A DNA stretch of 64,000 nt, taken from contig JANINJ010000095.1 of NCBI GenBank assembly GCA_024508855.1, forward strand, positions 27,762 to 91,761. The letters are read 5' to 3'. The notes under the pieces were generated by a model that saw only the letters and a program-made list of their open reading frames with translations, was not told the DNA's origin and ran no database searches. Position 1 is the stretch's first letter. Each line of letters starts with the position of its first letter. Positions 1 to 8,382 of the stretch are shown piece by piece. Origin of the DNA: Xanthobacteraceae bacterium (lineage in GTDB: Bacteria; Pseudomonadota; Alphaproteobacteria; Rhizobiales; Xanthobacteraceae). The translations under genes were made by a program, and so were the position numbers.

Positions 1-1
1 G

Positions 2-1960
2 TACGGCCTGCCGTCATCCGACATCGACCCACCGGCCTCTTCTTCCAATGATACCCAACCGTATGACGAGGGCCCGGCCAGCGAACTCGATTGCCTGCGG
101 CAGGTACTGGCCGCGCCGTTGCTCATAGCGGCCGAAGCGCGCAGCCGGGAAGTCGGGATCGGTGCCGACCGCATCCTGATCCAGTGGGGCGTAATCGATG
201 AAGCCGCGTATCTGCGACGGCTATCGTTTCAGCTCGGGGTTTCCTTCGAACCTCGCTTCAACACGTCGCACGCGGATTTTTTTCTCCCCGATACGCAGTT
301 ACGCTTTCCCGCTCAGCAGGGATTGCTGCCATTCTGGCGCAACGGCAGGCTCATGCTCGCGGTCGCGCCGCGTGGATTCGCAGCGCGGCAGCTTTGCCGC
401 CGGTTCAACGAGGGCGGCGACTTCGCCGACCGGATTTGCCTCGTCCCAACCGCACAGTTCAACGAACTTCTGATCGCCCGCGCCGGTGGGCCATTGGCGC
501 ACGCCGCGGCCAACGGCCTCGGCGACCGCTTTCCCACGATGACCGCGGCGCCTGCGCGTGTCGCGCGGCCACGCTGGCAAACCTGTGCCCTCTCCATCGC
601 CGGCCTGTTTGCAATCCTGACGGTGCTGCTGCCGGGATTGACGTTCAATGCGAGCAGCGGACTGCTCGCCGCTTGGTTCCTCGCGTTCGCAAGCTTGCGT
701 ATTGCAGGTGCGCTCGCACCACGACCGAACGTCGGAAATCCGCGCCGCATCCCGGACCGCGAACTGCCGCTTTATACGGTCATCATCGCGCTCTACCGCG
801 AAGCCACGTCGGTCGCGCCGCTGTTGCACGCGATCAAGGCACTCGATTATCCGCCCGAGAAACTCCAGATCATCCTTGCCGTCGAGCCGGACGATCTCGA
901 AACGCGAGCGGCGATCGCACGGTTGCGCTTGAAGTCGCAGGTCCAGGTGCTGATCGCCCCCAACGTCGGGCCCCGCACCAAGCCGAAGGCCCTGAACTGG
1001 GCGCTGCCGTTCGCACGCGGCAGCCTTGTTGCGATATACGACGCAGAGGACCGGCCGGAGCCGAACCAGTTGCGCGCCGCCGTCGCCGCCTTCCGGCATC
1101 ACGGCGACGACATCGCCTGCGTGCAGGCCAGCCTGCGGATCGACAATATCTCGGATAGCTGGCTGTCGCGGATGTTCGCCACCGAATATGCCGGCCAGTT
1201 CGATGTCTTCCTGCCGGGGCTGGCAACCATGCGCATTCCGCTGCCGCTCGGCGGATCGTCCAACCATTTCCGCACCGACCTGCTTCGACAGGTCGGCGGC
1301 TGGGACGCTTATAACGTCACGGAAGATGCCGACCTCGGCGTGCGGCTGGCGCGCTTCGGCTATCGCACCATGACATTCGATTCGACCACCGGCGAAGAAG
1401 CGCCCATTCGATTCATCGGATGGATGAAGCAACGCTCGCGCTGGATGAAAGGCTGGATGCAGACCTGGAGCGTACACATGCGCTCGCCGCGCCGGCTGTG
1501 GCGCGAAGCCGGCCCGCGCGGCTTCCTGTCGCTGAACGTCCTGGTCGGCGGCAATGTGCTGACCGCGCTGACGTGCCCGATCCTGTTCATTGAACTGGCC
1601 GCGCATCTGGCGTCCAGCGCCCTCGGCAATGCATCGACCGGCTTCCTCGCCGGCCCGCTGGCGCCGCTGCATGTTGCGGCGATCCTGAGCGGCTATGTCT
1701 CAACCGTTACGGTCGGCCTGATGGGTCTCGCCCGCCGCCGCCAGTTACGCAGCAGCTGGGTTCTGCTGCTGACGCCGATTTACTGGCTGTGCCTGTCGAT
1801 TGCGGCCTGGCGCGCGCTCGTCCAGCTCTACACGGAGCCCTATCGCTGGGAAAAGACCGAGCACGGCCTGACACGCGAGCGGCAAGCGAGCACCCCGCCG
1901 CCAATCGTGTCCACCATCCGGGCACGGCAACAGCCGCTGCAACGGCGGCTTCAGAGGTAA
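2..1960 (+). CDS. Membrane-bound family 2 glycosyltransferase, 5' end outside window
   Basis: This is a processive-type GT2 enzyme that would transfer sugars from nucleotide donors at the inner membrane, like cellulose-synthase relatives. The frame is open to the first base of the window, so the true start lies upstream; TTG 119 is only the first in-window start codon. Counting from that TTG, residues 1-120 resemble the MshEN/type II secretion ATPase N-terminal fold (DRILIQWGVIDEAAYLRRL). A hydrophobic pair covers about 155-200 and the GT domain about 215-450. The GT domain has the donor-site acidic cluster YDAEDRPEP, the base motif TEDADLG and the Q-x-x-R-W-type motif QRSRW. Three or more membrane helices follow to the end. 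The acceptor and product are unknown. The 3' end overlaps the convergent SCO gene by 10 bp. The family call is firm; the product is not. Confidence 0.85.
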   Translation, partial: YGLPSSDIDPPASSSNDTQPYDEGPASELDCLRQVLAAPLLIAAEARSREVGIGADRILIQWGVIDEAAYLRRLSFQLGVSFEPRFNTSHADFFLPDTQLRFPAQQGLLPFWRNGRLMLAVAPRGFAARQLCRRFNEGGDFADRICLVPTAQFNELLIARAGGPLAHAAANGLGDRFPTMTAAPARVARPRWQTCALSIAGLFAILTVLLPGLTFNASSGLLAAWFLAFASLRIAGALAPRPNVGNPRRIPDRELPLYTVIIALYREATSVAPLLHAIKALDYPPEKLQIILAVEPDDLETRAAIARLRLKSQVQVLIAPNVGPRTKPKALNWALPFARGSLVAIYDAEDRPEPNQLRAAVAAFRHHGDDIACVQASLRIDNISDSWLSRMFATEYAGQFDVFLPGLATMRIPLPLGGSSNHFRTDLLRQVGGWDAYNVTEDADLGVRLARFGYRTMTFDSTTGEEAPIRFIGWMKQRSRWMKGWMQTWSVHMRSPRRLWREAGPRGFLSLNVLVGGNVLTALTCPILFIELAAHLASSALGNASTGFLAGPLAPLHVAAILSGYVSTVTVGLMGLARRRQLRSSWVLLLTPIYWLCLSIAAWRALVQLYTEPYRWEKTEHGLTRERQASTPPPIVSTIRARQQPLQRRLQR

Positions 1961-2544
1961 CGCTTGAGATCCGCCGCCGCCGCTTCCGGCGTCTGCTTGA
2001 GATTGAAGGGCGCGACGAATTTGCCGTCGCGATCCATCAAATAGATCAGCGCGGTGTGGTCCATCGTGTAGTCGCCGTCCTTGAGCGGGATTTTCTTGGC
2101 ATAGACGCGGTATTCCGAGAGCACCTTGGCGATGGTCTCAGGCGACCCGGTCAGCCCGCGCAGATGCGGGTCGAAACTCGCGAGGTAATCCTTCATCGCG
2201 GCGCTGGTGTCGCGTTCCGGATCGACGGAGATGAAATACGCATTGACGCGGTCGGCATCCTTGCCCATGGCGCGCAGCACTTCGGACATTTCGAACAGCG
2301 AGGTCGGGCACACGTCCGGACAATGGGTGTAGCCGAAGAAGATCAGCGACGGCTTGCCCTGCAGATTCTTCTCGGTAACGGTCTGGCCGGTCTGGTCGGT
2401 CAACTGGAACGGGCCGCCGATCGAGGCCGGCGCAGTCACGTTGCGCATGCCTCCAAGCAGCCACAACACGACGATGAGGCCGACGGCAAGACTGGCGGCA
2501 AACGCCGAGAACACCACCAGCGGTCGGGACGCACGATCGGTCAT
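1951..2544 (-). CDS. SCO1/SenC family copper chaperone
   Basis: This 197-residue protein is membrane-anchored by one N-terminal helix (about residues 10-31), with a periplasmic thioredoxin-fold domain. The copper/redox motif is C-P-D-V-C (about residue 79-83, within FGYTHCPDVCPTS), and the distal metal-binding His lies in DYTMDHTALIY. SCO proteins deliver copper to the CuA site of cytochrome c oxidase or act as thiol-disulfide reductases. No oxidase genes are in the window, so the client is not shown here. Its length and motif layout match the family. The gene ends inside the 3' end of the convergent glycosyltransferase gene. Confidence 0.93.
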   Translation of the reverse strand: MTDRASRPLVVFSAFAASLAVGLIVVLWLLGGMRNVTAPASIGGPFQLTDQTGQTVTEKNLQGKPSLIFFGYTHCPDVCPTSLFEMSEVLRAMGKDADRVNAYFISVDPERDTSAAMKDYLASFDPHLRGLTGSPETIAKVLSEYRVYAKKIPLKDGDYTMDHTALIYLMDRDGKFVAPFNLKQTPEAAAADLKRYL

Positions 2545-2785
2545 CCGGAATTCCTCATACCCTGTCGATCACGTGTGCGGGTTCCTACGCTGCCAATGGT
2601 GGCAGTGCATGGCTGGAAGGAACCGCATCTGGGGGTTCTGATAGAACCAGCGGCGCCGGGCGGCAAGCGCCGGGGCCATGCCGCCGTTCACGTCATGCTG
2701 ATCGCGGCAAATCCGGCGATTTCACGGAAAATGACCGCATGCAACTCACGGCCGCCGCGTAGTCACCGATACGACGGGAGTTGCT

Positions 2786-3241
2786 TCAACGATACGCCGC
2801 CTGGGCGTTCATGTAGCAGGGACGGTACATGCTGGCGAGCTGCGCGCCGTGCAGGAAGATCATGTGCCGCGTCAGTCCGCCGCGGCGTGCGATCCAGCGC
2901 CGAATCGGCGTCGGATACATCGAGTACAGCATCGCCGTGGCCTCGCGGTTGGTCACGGCGCGGCCATGGGGACCCATGTCCCACGCCGCGTGGAAACCGA
3001 GATTGGCGCGCGACGTGACGCAGATGCGATCATGCGGCACGGCGCCGAGCACGATGGTGCAGGCCGAGGCGCAGAGGCCATCGATCACCACCTGCTCTCC
3101 GGAACTGCGCAGACCCTGAAAGCGATCCATGTAGGTTCCGATACGGCCGCCGCGATCTTCGGCGATGCGAACCGCTGCATGACTGGCCACGATATTCGCA
3201 AGCAGGACAACGACTGCGAACACCCCCGTTGCGATCTTCAT
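2786..3241 (-). CDS. Secreted protein with ClpP-like GLCASAC motif
   Basis: This 151-residue protein starts at ATG 3241, preceded by a purine-rich GGGGCAAGGAC ribosome site. The frame is open 15 codons further upstream, but that extension lacks a signal peptide. Residues 1-22 form a signal peptide ending near SHAA. The mature part contains VVIDGLCASACTIVLGA followed by RANLGFHAAW, which recalls the catalytic Ser/His region of ClpP/crotonase-fold periplasmic proteins (COG3904-like). The fold assignment is by motif only, and no substrate can be named. The 2545-2785 gap downstream, before the SCO start, holds only a small hairpin (CTGCCA/TGGCAG at 2590-2605). Confidence 0.7.
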   Translation of the reverse strand: MKIATGVFAVVVLLANIVASHAAVRIAEDRGGRIGTYMDRFQGLRSSGEQVVIDGLCASACTIVLGAVPHDRICVTSRANLGFHAAWDMGPHGRAVTNREATAMLYSMYPTPIRRWIARRGGLTRHMIFLHGAQLASMYRPCYMNAQAAYR

Positions 3242-3517
3242 GTCCTTGCCCCTGCCATCGAAATCCGCGACGAATCTGTTTGCCACGGCGCCGTTGTCAC
3301 TTCGTTAGCGTCGTGCGAGTTGGGGATTTTGTCCAGCCGAAGATATTTTCTTCACATCGAATTCGAATGCAGTGTTGCAAGTCGGATGCAGTCGGCCATT
3401 GAACTGGTCATTGCACAAGCTGCGTCATGCACGGCCTGCGATGCAATGCATGTTGACCGCCTCCACTTCGACACGCTTCAATCATGGAACCTGGATCGGG
3501 GGATTGAGGAGTTGGGA

Positions 3518-5176
3518 ATGGCGGAGCAGGCCGACGTGATCGTTGTCGGTGCCGGACTTGCCGGCCTGGTTGCAGCAACGGAACTTGCCGACGCCGGCAA
3601 GCGCGTCATCGTCGTCGAGCAGGAAGGCGAGCAAAGCCTCGGCGGCCAGGCGTTCTGGTCGTTCGGCGGCCTGTTCCTGGTCGATTCTCCCGAACAACGC
3701 CGGCTCGGCATCAAGGACAGCCACGACCTTGCATGGCAGGACTGGCAGGGGTCGGCCGGTTTCGATCGCGCCGAGGATCACTGGCCGCAACGCTGGGCGG
3801 AAGCCTATGTCGCGTTCGCTGCGGGCGAGAAGCGCGACTGGCTGCGTGCGATGGGTCATCGTATTTTTCCGATCGTGGGCTGGGCCGAACGCGGCGGCTA
3901 CGACGCCATGAGCCACGGCAATTCGGTGCCACGCTTTCACGTCACCTGGGGAACCGGCCCCGGCATCGTCGAACCGTTCGAACGCCGTGCCCGCGAGGCG
4001 ATGGCGCGCGGATTACTGACATTCCGCTTCCGTCATCGTGTCGACGCGCTGACCTCGACCAACGGCAGCGTCGACGGCGTACGCGGAGCCGTTCTCGAAG
4101 CGACGCAAGTGGCGCGGGGCGAGAGCAGCTCGCGCAAGACCGTTGGCGACTTCGCGTTGCAGGCGCAGGCGGTGATCGTGGCGTCCGGCGGCATCGGCGG
4201 CAATCACGATCTGGTCCGCAGGAACTGGCCGCAACGGCTCGGCAACCCGCCGGCAAAGATGATTTCCGGCGTGCCGGAGCACGTCGACGGCCGCATGATC
4301 GAGATCACCGAAGCCGCCGGTGCGCGGCTGATCAACCGCGACCGCATGTGGCATTACGTCGAAGGCATCGAGAACTGGTCGCCGATCTGGCCGCGCCACG
4401 GCATCCGTATCCTTCCCGGTCCGTCCTCGATGTGGTTCGACGCCACCGGCAAGCGGCTGCCCTCGCCGCTGTTTCCCGGCTCCGATACGCTCGGCCAGCT
4501 CGAATACATCATGTCCACCGGCCACGATTATTCGTGGTTCGTACTGACCCAGAGCATCATCAAGAAGGAATTCGCGCTCTCCGGCTCCGAGCAGAACCCG
4601 GACCTCACCGGCAAGAGCTGGCTGATGACGGCCAAGCGCGCCACCAACAAGGGCGCACCCGCCCCGGTCGAGGCGTTCAAGCAGAAGGGCGCAGATTTCA
4701 TCGTCCGCGACAACCTCGACGATCTTGTCATCGCGATGAATGCGCTGACCGGCGACGACCTGCTGCGCGTCGAGCATATGCGCGGACAGATCGAGGCGCG
4801 CGACCGCGAGATCGCCAACGCTTACGCCAAGGACACACAGATCGTGAACCTGCACAACGCGCGGCGCTATATCGGCGACAAGCTGATCCGCACCGCCAAG
4901 CCGCATCGTATTCTCGATCCGGCGCACGGGCCGCTGATCGCCGTGCGGCTCAACATCCTGACCCGCAAGACGCTGGGCGGCTTCGAGACCGATCTTGATG
5001 CGCGCGTGTTCGGCAACACCGGTCAGATCATTCCCGGCCTCTATGCGGTCGGTGAAGCCGCAGGCTTCGGCGGCGGCGGCATGCACGGCTATCGCTCGCT
5101 GGAAGGCACCTTCCTCGGCGGCTGCCTGTTCTCGGGCCGCGTCGCCGGACGCGCGGCGGCGAAGGCGGTCGGATAA
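3518..5176 (+). CDS. FAD-binding dehydrogenase (KstD/fumarate reductase flavoprotein-like)
   Basis: This is a 552-residue flavoprotein. The N-terminal dinucleotide motif is VVGAGLAGLVAA (residues 8-19), with a KRVIVVEQE strand end. The C-terminal FAD loop GLYAVGEAAGFGGGGMHG is followed by SLEGTFLGG. It belongs to the COG3573 group, which is related to 3-ketosteroid-delta-1-dehydrogenase and fumarate reductase flavoproteins. The substrate is not evident, and no steroid genes lie nearby. The start at 3518 was chosen because GAGGAG stands 8-13 bases upstream and the FAD motif begins at once. The open frame upstream to 2849 runs antisense through the neighbouring gene and is not part of the protein. 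Confidence 0.85.
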   Translation: MAEQADVIVVGAGLAGLVAATELADAGKRVIVVEQEGEQSLGGQAFWSFGGLFLVDSPEQRRLGIKDSHDLAWQDWQGSAGFDRAEDHWPQRWAEAYVAFAAGEKRDWLRAMGHRIFPIVGWAERGGYDAMSHGNSVPRFHVTWGTGPGIVEPFERRAREAMARGLLTFRFRHRVDALTSTNGSVDGVRGAVLEATQVARGESSSRKTVGDFALQAQAVIVASGGIGGNHDLVRRNWPQRLGNPPAKMISGVPEHVDGRMIEITEAAGARLINRDRMWHYVEGIENWSPIWPRHGIRILPGPSSMWFDATGKRLPSPLFPGSDTLGQLEYIMSTGHDYSWFVLTQSIIKKEFALSGSEQNPDLTGKSWLMTAKRATNKGAPAPVEAFKQKGADFIVRDNLDDLVIAMNALTGDDLLRVEHMRGQIEARDREIANAYAKDTQIVNLHNARRYIGDKLIRTAKPHRILDPAHGPLIAVRLNILTRKTLGGFETDLDARVFGNTGQIIPGLYAVGEAAGFGGGGMHGYRSLEGTFLGGCLFSGRVAGRAAAKAVG

Positions 5177-5267
5177 TTTCGTTTTCTTGACCTGCGAGGT
5201 AATCGATTAAGTCCCGGGGACCTTCGATAGTTGCGTCATTGAGTGACCAACACGAAGGAGAGACGAC

Positions 5268-5633
5268 ATGACCGACCCTCGCACCATCGCCACGCGTTAC
5301 ATCGAACTCTGGAACGAACGCAATCCGCAGCGCCGCCGCGACATCCTCGCCGCGAACTGGACCAGCAATGCGAAATATGTCGATCCGCTGATGAGCGGCG
5401 ACGGCCATGACGGCATCGATGCGCTGGTCGCCGGCGTGCAGCAGCGTTTTCCGGATTTCCGCTTCACGCTGACCGGCGAACCGAACGGCTACGGCGATCA
5501 CGTTCGCTTTTCATGGGGCCTCGGCCCGGAGAACGTGGACAGCCCGATCAAGGGCACCGACTTCGCCGTGATCGAGGGCGGCCGCATTCGCAGCATCGCG
5601 GGATTCCTCGATCAGGTGCCGGCGGGAGTGTAA
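5268..5633 (+). CDS. SnoaL/NTF2-like small protein
   Basis: This 121-residue single-domain protein has the NTF2 cone-fold pattern: an N-terminal helix with YIELWNERN, then YVDPLMSG, DALVAGVQQRFPDFRF and the closing strands SPIKGTDFAVIEGGRI. Such proteins are small-molecule isomerases, hydrolases or binding proteins, and the sequence does not reveal which. The start has a clear GAAGGAG site 6-9 bases upstream. It lies 91 bp behind the FAD dehydrogenase on the same strand, so co-transcription is possible but unproven. A palindromic repeat follows its stop. Confidence 0.8.
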   Translation: MTDPRTIATRYIELWNERNPQRRRDILAANWTSNAKYVDPLMSGDGHDGIDALVAGVQQRFPDFRFTLTGEPNGYGDHVRFSWGLGPENVDSPIKGTDFAVIEGGRIRSIAGFLDQVPAGV

Positions 5634-5645
5634 TCCTATCCACTC

Positions 5646-5726
5646 GTCATGCCCGCGCTTGTCGCGGGCATCCACGTCTTAATCGATCCGGCAAGAAAGG
5701 CGTGGATGGCCGGGCTCGGCCATGAC
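5646..5726. repeat. Palindromic intergenic repeat, family 1
   Basis: The element is framed by GTCATGCCCGCGCTTGTCGC at one end and GGCCGGGCTCGGCCATGAC at the other, with two internal hairpins separated by CCACGTCTT/GCGTGGATG. The same architecture recurs at 28486-28571, 58203-58295 and 61560-61647, and as a half copy at 23502-23536. It lies between the convergent SnoaL-like and OYE genes and may serve both as a terminator. Confidence 0.85.
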
Positions 5727-5742
5727 GCAACGCGATTGAGCG

Positions 5743-6909
5743 TCACGTTTTCCGATACGGCAGTTCCGGGCCTTCGAGTTTGCGCAGGCCCGGCTCACGC
5801 CGCTCCAGCCACCAGCCGTACTGCTTCGGCCACGCCTCGAACACTTCGCCGTTGTGCTCGCCGAGCGCGAGCCGCGCGTGCAGCGGCCAGTTCGGATCGA
5901 ACAGCGCCTCGCGGCCGATGCCGACCAGATCGGCCTGGCCTTGCGCCATCACATCGTCGGCCTGCTGCGGATGCAGGATGAGGCCGACTGCCATGGTGGC
6001 GATCTCCGCCTCGCGGCGGATCGTCTCCGCAAACGGCACCTGGAATCCGTAACCGCGCGGAATCCGTGCCGCCGTTGCCGAGCCGAGCAGCCCTCCGGAC
6101 GAACAATCGATCAGGTCGGCGCCCCGCGCCTTCGCCTCGCGGGCGAAAGCCACCGAGTCCGCCAGTTCGACGCCGCCATCGACGCCGTCCACCGACGAAA
6201 TCCGCACCGACAGCGGACGGTCCTTGGGCCATGCTGCGCGCACCGTTTCGATGATCTCGAGCGGATAACGCATCCGGCCGGCACGATCGCCGCCATAGGA
6301 ATCCAGCCGCTTGTTCGACAGCGGCGAGAGGAATTCGTGCAGCAGATAGCCATGCGCGCAATGCACTTCGAGCAATTCGAAGCCGGCATCGGCGGCGCGC
6401 AACGTCGCCAGCCGCCACTTTTCGCGCAGCTCCTTCATGTCGTCGATGCCGAGTTCGTGCGGCATCAGCCAGCCGTCGTCCATCGGGATCGCGCTCGGCG
6501 CAACGATTCGCCACGGAAGGTCGCCCCGCGCGGCGTCGTTCGCATCCAGCACGGCGTTGCCGTACCACGGCCGCTGCATGCTGGCCTTGCGCCCGGCATG
6601 GGCCAGCTGGATCGCCGGCACCGATCCGTTGTCGCGCGTGAACGCGGCGATGCGCGCCAGCGGAGCCTGCTGCGCGTCGTTCCACAACCCGACATCGCCA
6701 TGAGTGATGCGGCCTCCGGGCGTCACCGCGCTGGCCTCGACCATGACGACACCGGCACCGCCCTGCGCGAACTTGCCGAGATGGACGAAATGCCAATCGG
6801 TCGCCACACCGTCGATCGCCGAATACTGGCACATCGGCGAGATCACGATGCGATTGGGCATGGTGACGCCGCGCAAGGTGAACGGCTGGAACAAATGCGA
6901 CTGTTGCAT
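5743..6909 (-). CDS. NADH:flavin oxidoreductase, Old Yellow Enzyme (YqjM-like)
   Basis: This 388-residue FMN-dependent ene-reductase reduces activated C=C bonds with NAD(P)H. The YqjM-type signature is present: PMCQYSA near residue 25 with the conserved Cys, AIQLAHAGRKAS, then HCAHGYLLHEFLSP with the substrate-binding His pair and the SNKRLDSYGG loop. The C-terminal FMN phosphate region is LVGIGREAL. Start 6909 (MQQSHLFQPF) has AGAGGAAG upstream and matches the family N-terminus; the open frame beyond it is non-homologous. The physiological substrate is unknown. Confidence 0.92.
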   Translation of the reverse strand: MQQSHLFQPFTLRGVTMPNRIVISPMCQYSAIDGVATDWHFVHLGKFAQGGAGVVMVEASAVTPGGRITHGDVGLWNDAQQAPLARIAAFTRDNGSVPAIQLAHAGRKASMQRPWYGNAVLDANDAARGDLPWRIVAPSAIPMDDGWLMPHELGIDDMKELREKWRLATLRAADAGFELLEVHCAHGYLLHEFLSPLSNKRLDSYGGDRAGRMRYPLEIIETVRAAWPKDRPLSVRISSVDGVDGGVELADSVAFAREAKARGADLIDCSSGGLLGSATAARIPRGYGFQVPFAETIRREAEIATMAVGLILHPQQADDVMAQGQADLVGIGREALFDPNWPLHARLALGEHNGEVFEAWPKQYGWWLERREPGLRKLEGPELPYRKT

Positions 6910-6956
6910 CGGAACTTGCTTCCTCTTTCTTGAATCAGAGATGTCAACGACCGCGG

Positions 6957-7553
6957 TCAGGCCGCGCCGGTCCGCTGCAGGGCGATCGCGAGCCCGATGG
7001 CAACGCCCGCCTGCCAGACCGGATACAGCACCGACACCAGGTCGAGATTGTACAGGCTGTCGACGGCCAGTAGTGCCCCCGCCACCGTCCCGATCACCAG
7101 GGTCGGCAGCCATGCCGGGACATCGCGCGGACCTGCCGGCAAAAGACAGATGCCTGCCGCCATCACCGCCGAACCGGTGAAGCCGCCGCCAAGGCCTTCA
7201 AGAACATTCCGCATCGCCTTGTCGGCTTCGGGCATCTGGCCATCGACCCAGATCGCGGCATTCACCGCACAGAGAAACGCGATCACGGTGATGACGCCTG
7301 CGATGGCCGCCGCCCACCACGGATTGGCTGCGATGCGACGGACCAGAATGAGGACCAGGACGGCAAAGGGAACCGCCAGCAGCGCAATGCGATAATCGCC
7401 CGGCGACCCGCTGAGCTGGTCGATCCAGGGCTGCAGCAACGGCGTGATGACACCGGTAACCAGACCGCCCAGCGCAATCTGCAGAAATGCGGGCCGTTTT
7501 GCCTCGCGGGAAGCGCCGGTACCGGTCAATACAAGCTCCCTGTCGGTCGTCAC
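6957..7553 (-). CDS. Uncharacterised multi-pass membrane protein
   Basis: This 198-residue protein has about five hydrophobic segments: near 25-42, 56-70, 80-100, 120-140 and 150-190. A conserved-looking glycine-rich stretch NVLEGLGGGFTGSAVMAAG lies in the middle. I recognise no family. It is on the same strand as the Old Yellow Enzyme gene, with 47 bp between stop and start, so the two may be co-transcribed. The tRNA-Gly gene lies just upstream on the same strand. Confidence 0.65.
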   Translation of the reverse strand: MTTDRELVLTGTGASREAKRPAFLQIALGGLVTGVITPLLQPWIDQLSGSPGDYRIALLAVPFAVLVLILVRRIAANPWWAAAIAGVITVIAFLCAVNAAIWVDGQMPEADKAMRNVLEGLGGGFTGSAVMAAGICLLPAGPRDVPAWLPTLVIGTVAGALLAVDSLYNLDLVSVLYPVWQAGVAIGLAIALQRTGAA

Positions 7554-7558
7554 GGTCC

Positions 7559-7632
7559 TGGAGCGGGCGAAGGGAATCGAACCCTCGTATGCAGCTTGGG
7601 AAGCTGCCGTTCTACCATTGAACTACGCCCGC
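7559..7632 (-). tRNA. tRNA-Gly (anticodon CCC)
   Basis: The minus strand folds as a full cloverleaf. The acceptor stem is GCGGGCG/CGCCCGC, the D arm contains GTTCAATGGTAGAAC, and the anticodon stem GCAGC/GCTGC closes the loop TTCCCAA (anticodon CCC). The T arm is AGGG-TTCGATT-CCCT. The 3' CCA is encoded in the genome (forward TGG at 7559-7561). It decodes GGG codons. Confidence 0.97.
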
Positions 7633-7782
7633 GATCAGGTGCCCACCCTGATGTAGCCGAGACGGTGCGGCTCGCCAAGCCGGTTGACGGCAGAATTGCC
7701 GCACCTGCTTTCGAACCATTCTTGGCAAGGCCCGATTTTCCGCGTGCGCTTTCGCCGCCGTTGGTTATGATCCCTTTACCAT

Positions 7783-7812
7783 GTGGGGGTTGCGTACGTG
7801 GGGGTTGCGTAC
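7783..7812 (+). repeat. Perfect 15-bp tandem duplication at a gene start
   Basis: GTGGGGGTTGCGTAC occurs twice head to tail (7783-7797 and 7798-7812). Each copy begins with an in-frame GTG, so the alkyltransferase gene has two candidate starts that differ by five codons. The G-run of the first copy is placed like a ribosome site for the second GTG. Confidence 0.95.
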
Positions 7813-8373
7813 ACAGTGTTCGACACGGCGGTGGGGCGTTGCGCCATCGCTTGGGGTCAGAATGGCGTTCTCGGCGTCCAACTTGCGGACGTGCGCGAGA
7901 TCGAGACGCGACGCCGGCTGCTTCGCCAGTTTCCCGAAGCCCGTGAACTTCCCCCGCCTGCGGACGTTCAGTATTTCATCGACAGCATCGGAATTGCGCT
8001 GCGCGGTCAGTTCGCCGAACTCTCCGACATTCCGCTCGACATGAGCGACCTGTCGCCGTTCGATTGCCGGATCTACGAGATGGTGCGCCGCATTCCGCGC
8101 GGCGAAACCCGAACCCGCGCCGAGATCGCCACGCAGGTCGGCAGTCCGGGGATCGTGCATTCCCTTGCGCAGGCGCTGGCACGAAATCCGTTCGCACTGG
8201 TGGTCCCGTGCCATCGTGTGCTGGAATCGGCCGGCCGGATCGACGGCATCCCGACCAATGGCGGAGCCATGACGCGCGCACGGCTGCTTTCGCTCGAGGG
8301 CGCACTGCCGAGCCGGGGCTCAACGCTATTTGATGCCCTGCTTTCCGTTGCCCCTCCCCGTCAGGCGCACTAA
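7798..8373 (+). CDS. Methylated-DNA--protein-cysteine methyltransferase family, divergent
   Basis: This 191-residue suicide DNA-repair-type protein has an N-terminal MGMT ribonuclease-like domain (YTVFDTAVGRCAIAW) and the C-terminal alkyl-acceptor domain with VVPCHRVLE. The acceptor Cys is present, so it is not an ATL protein. Aligned to MGMT, the base-flipping Tyr is replaced by Arg (GETRTRAEIA), the arginine finger by His (GSPGIVHSLAQAL), and the usual G-Y-x-G-G element reads GIPTNGG. The start is uncertain because of a 15-bp tandem duplication: GTG 7783 would add five residues, and 7798 has the better upstream G-run. An AraC regulator follows after 9 bp, so co-transcription is likely. An Ada-like adaptive response is possible but not shown. 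Confidence 0.85.
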   Translation: MGVAYTVFDTAVGRCAIAWGQNGVLGVQLADVREIETRRRLLRQFPEARELPPPADVQYFIDSIGIALRGQFAELSDIPLDMSDLSPFDCRIYEMVRRIPRGETRTRAEIATQVGSPGIVHSLAQALARNPFALVVPCHRVLESAGRIDGIPTNGGAMTRARLLSLEGALPSRGSTLFDALLSVAPPRQAH

Positions 8374-8382
8374 ATTCGCCGC

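Noticed and set aside
299..1672. 457-codon minus-strand frame opposite the glycosyltransferase
   Set aside because: Shadow frame; the plus-strand product has GT2 motifs and membrane helices.
2849..3517. Long N-terminal extension of the FAD dehydrogenase frame
   Set aside because: It runs antisense through the secreted-protein gene; the real start at 3518 has GAGGAG and leads straight into the FAD motif.
7559..7632. tRNA-Gly as a genomic-island attachment site
   Set aside because: No integrase gene or second copy of the tRNA 3' end was found near it, and the adjacent genes look ordinary.
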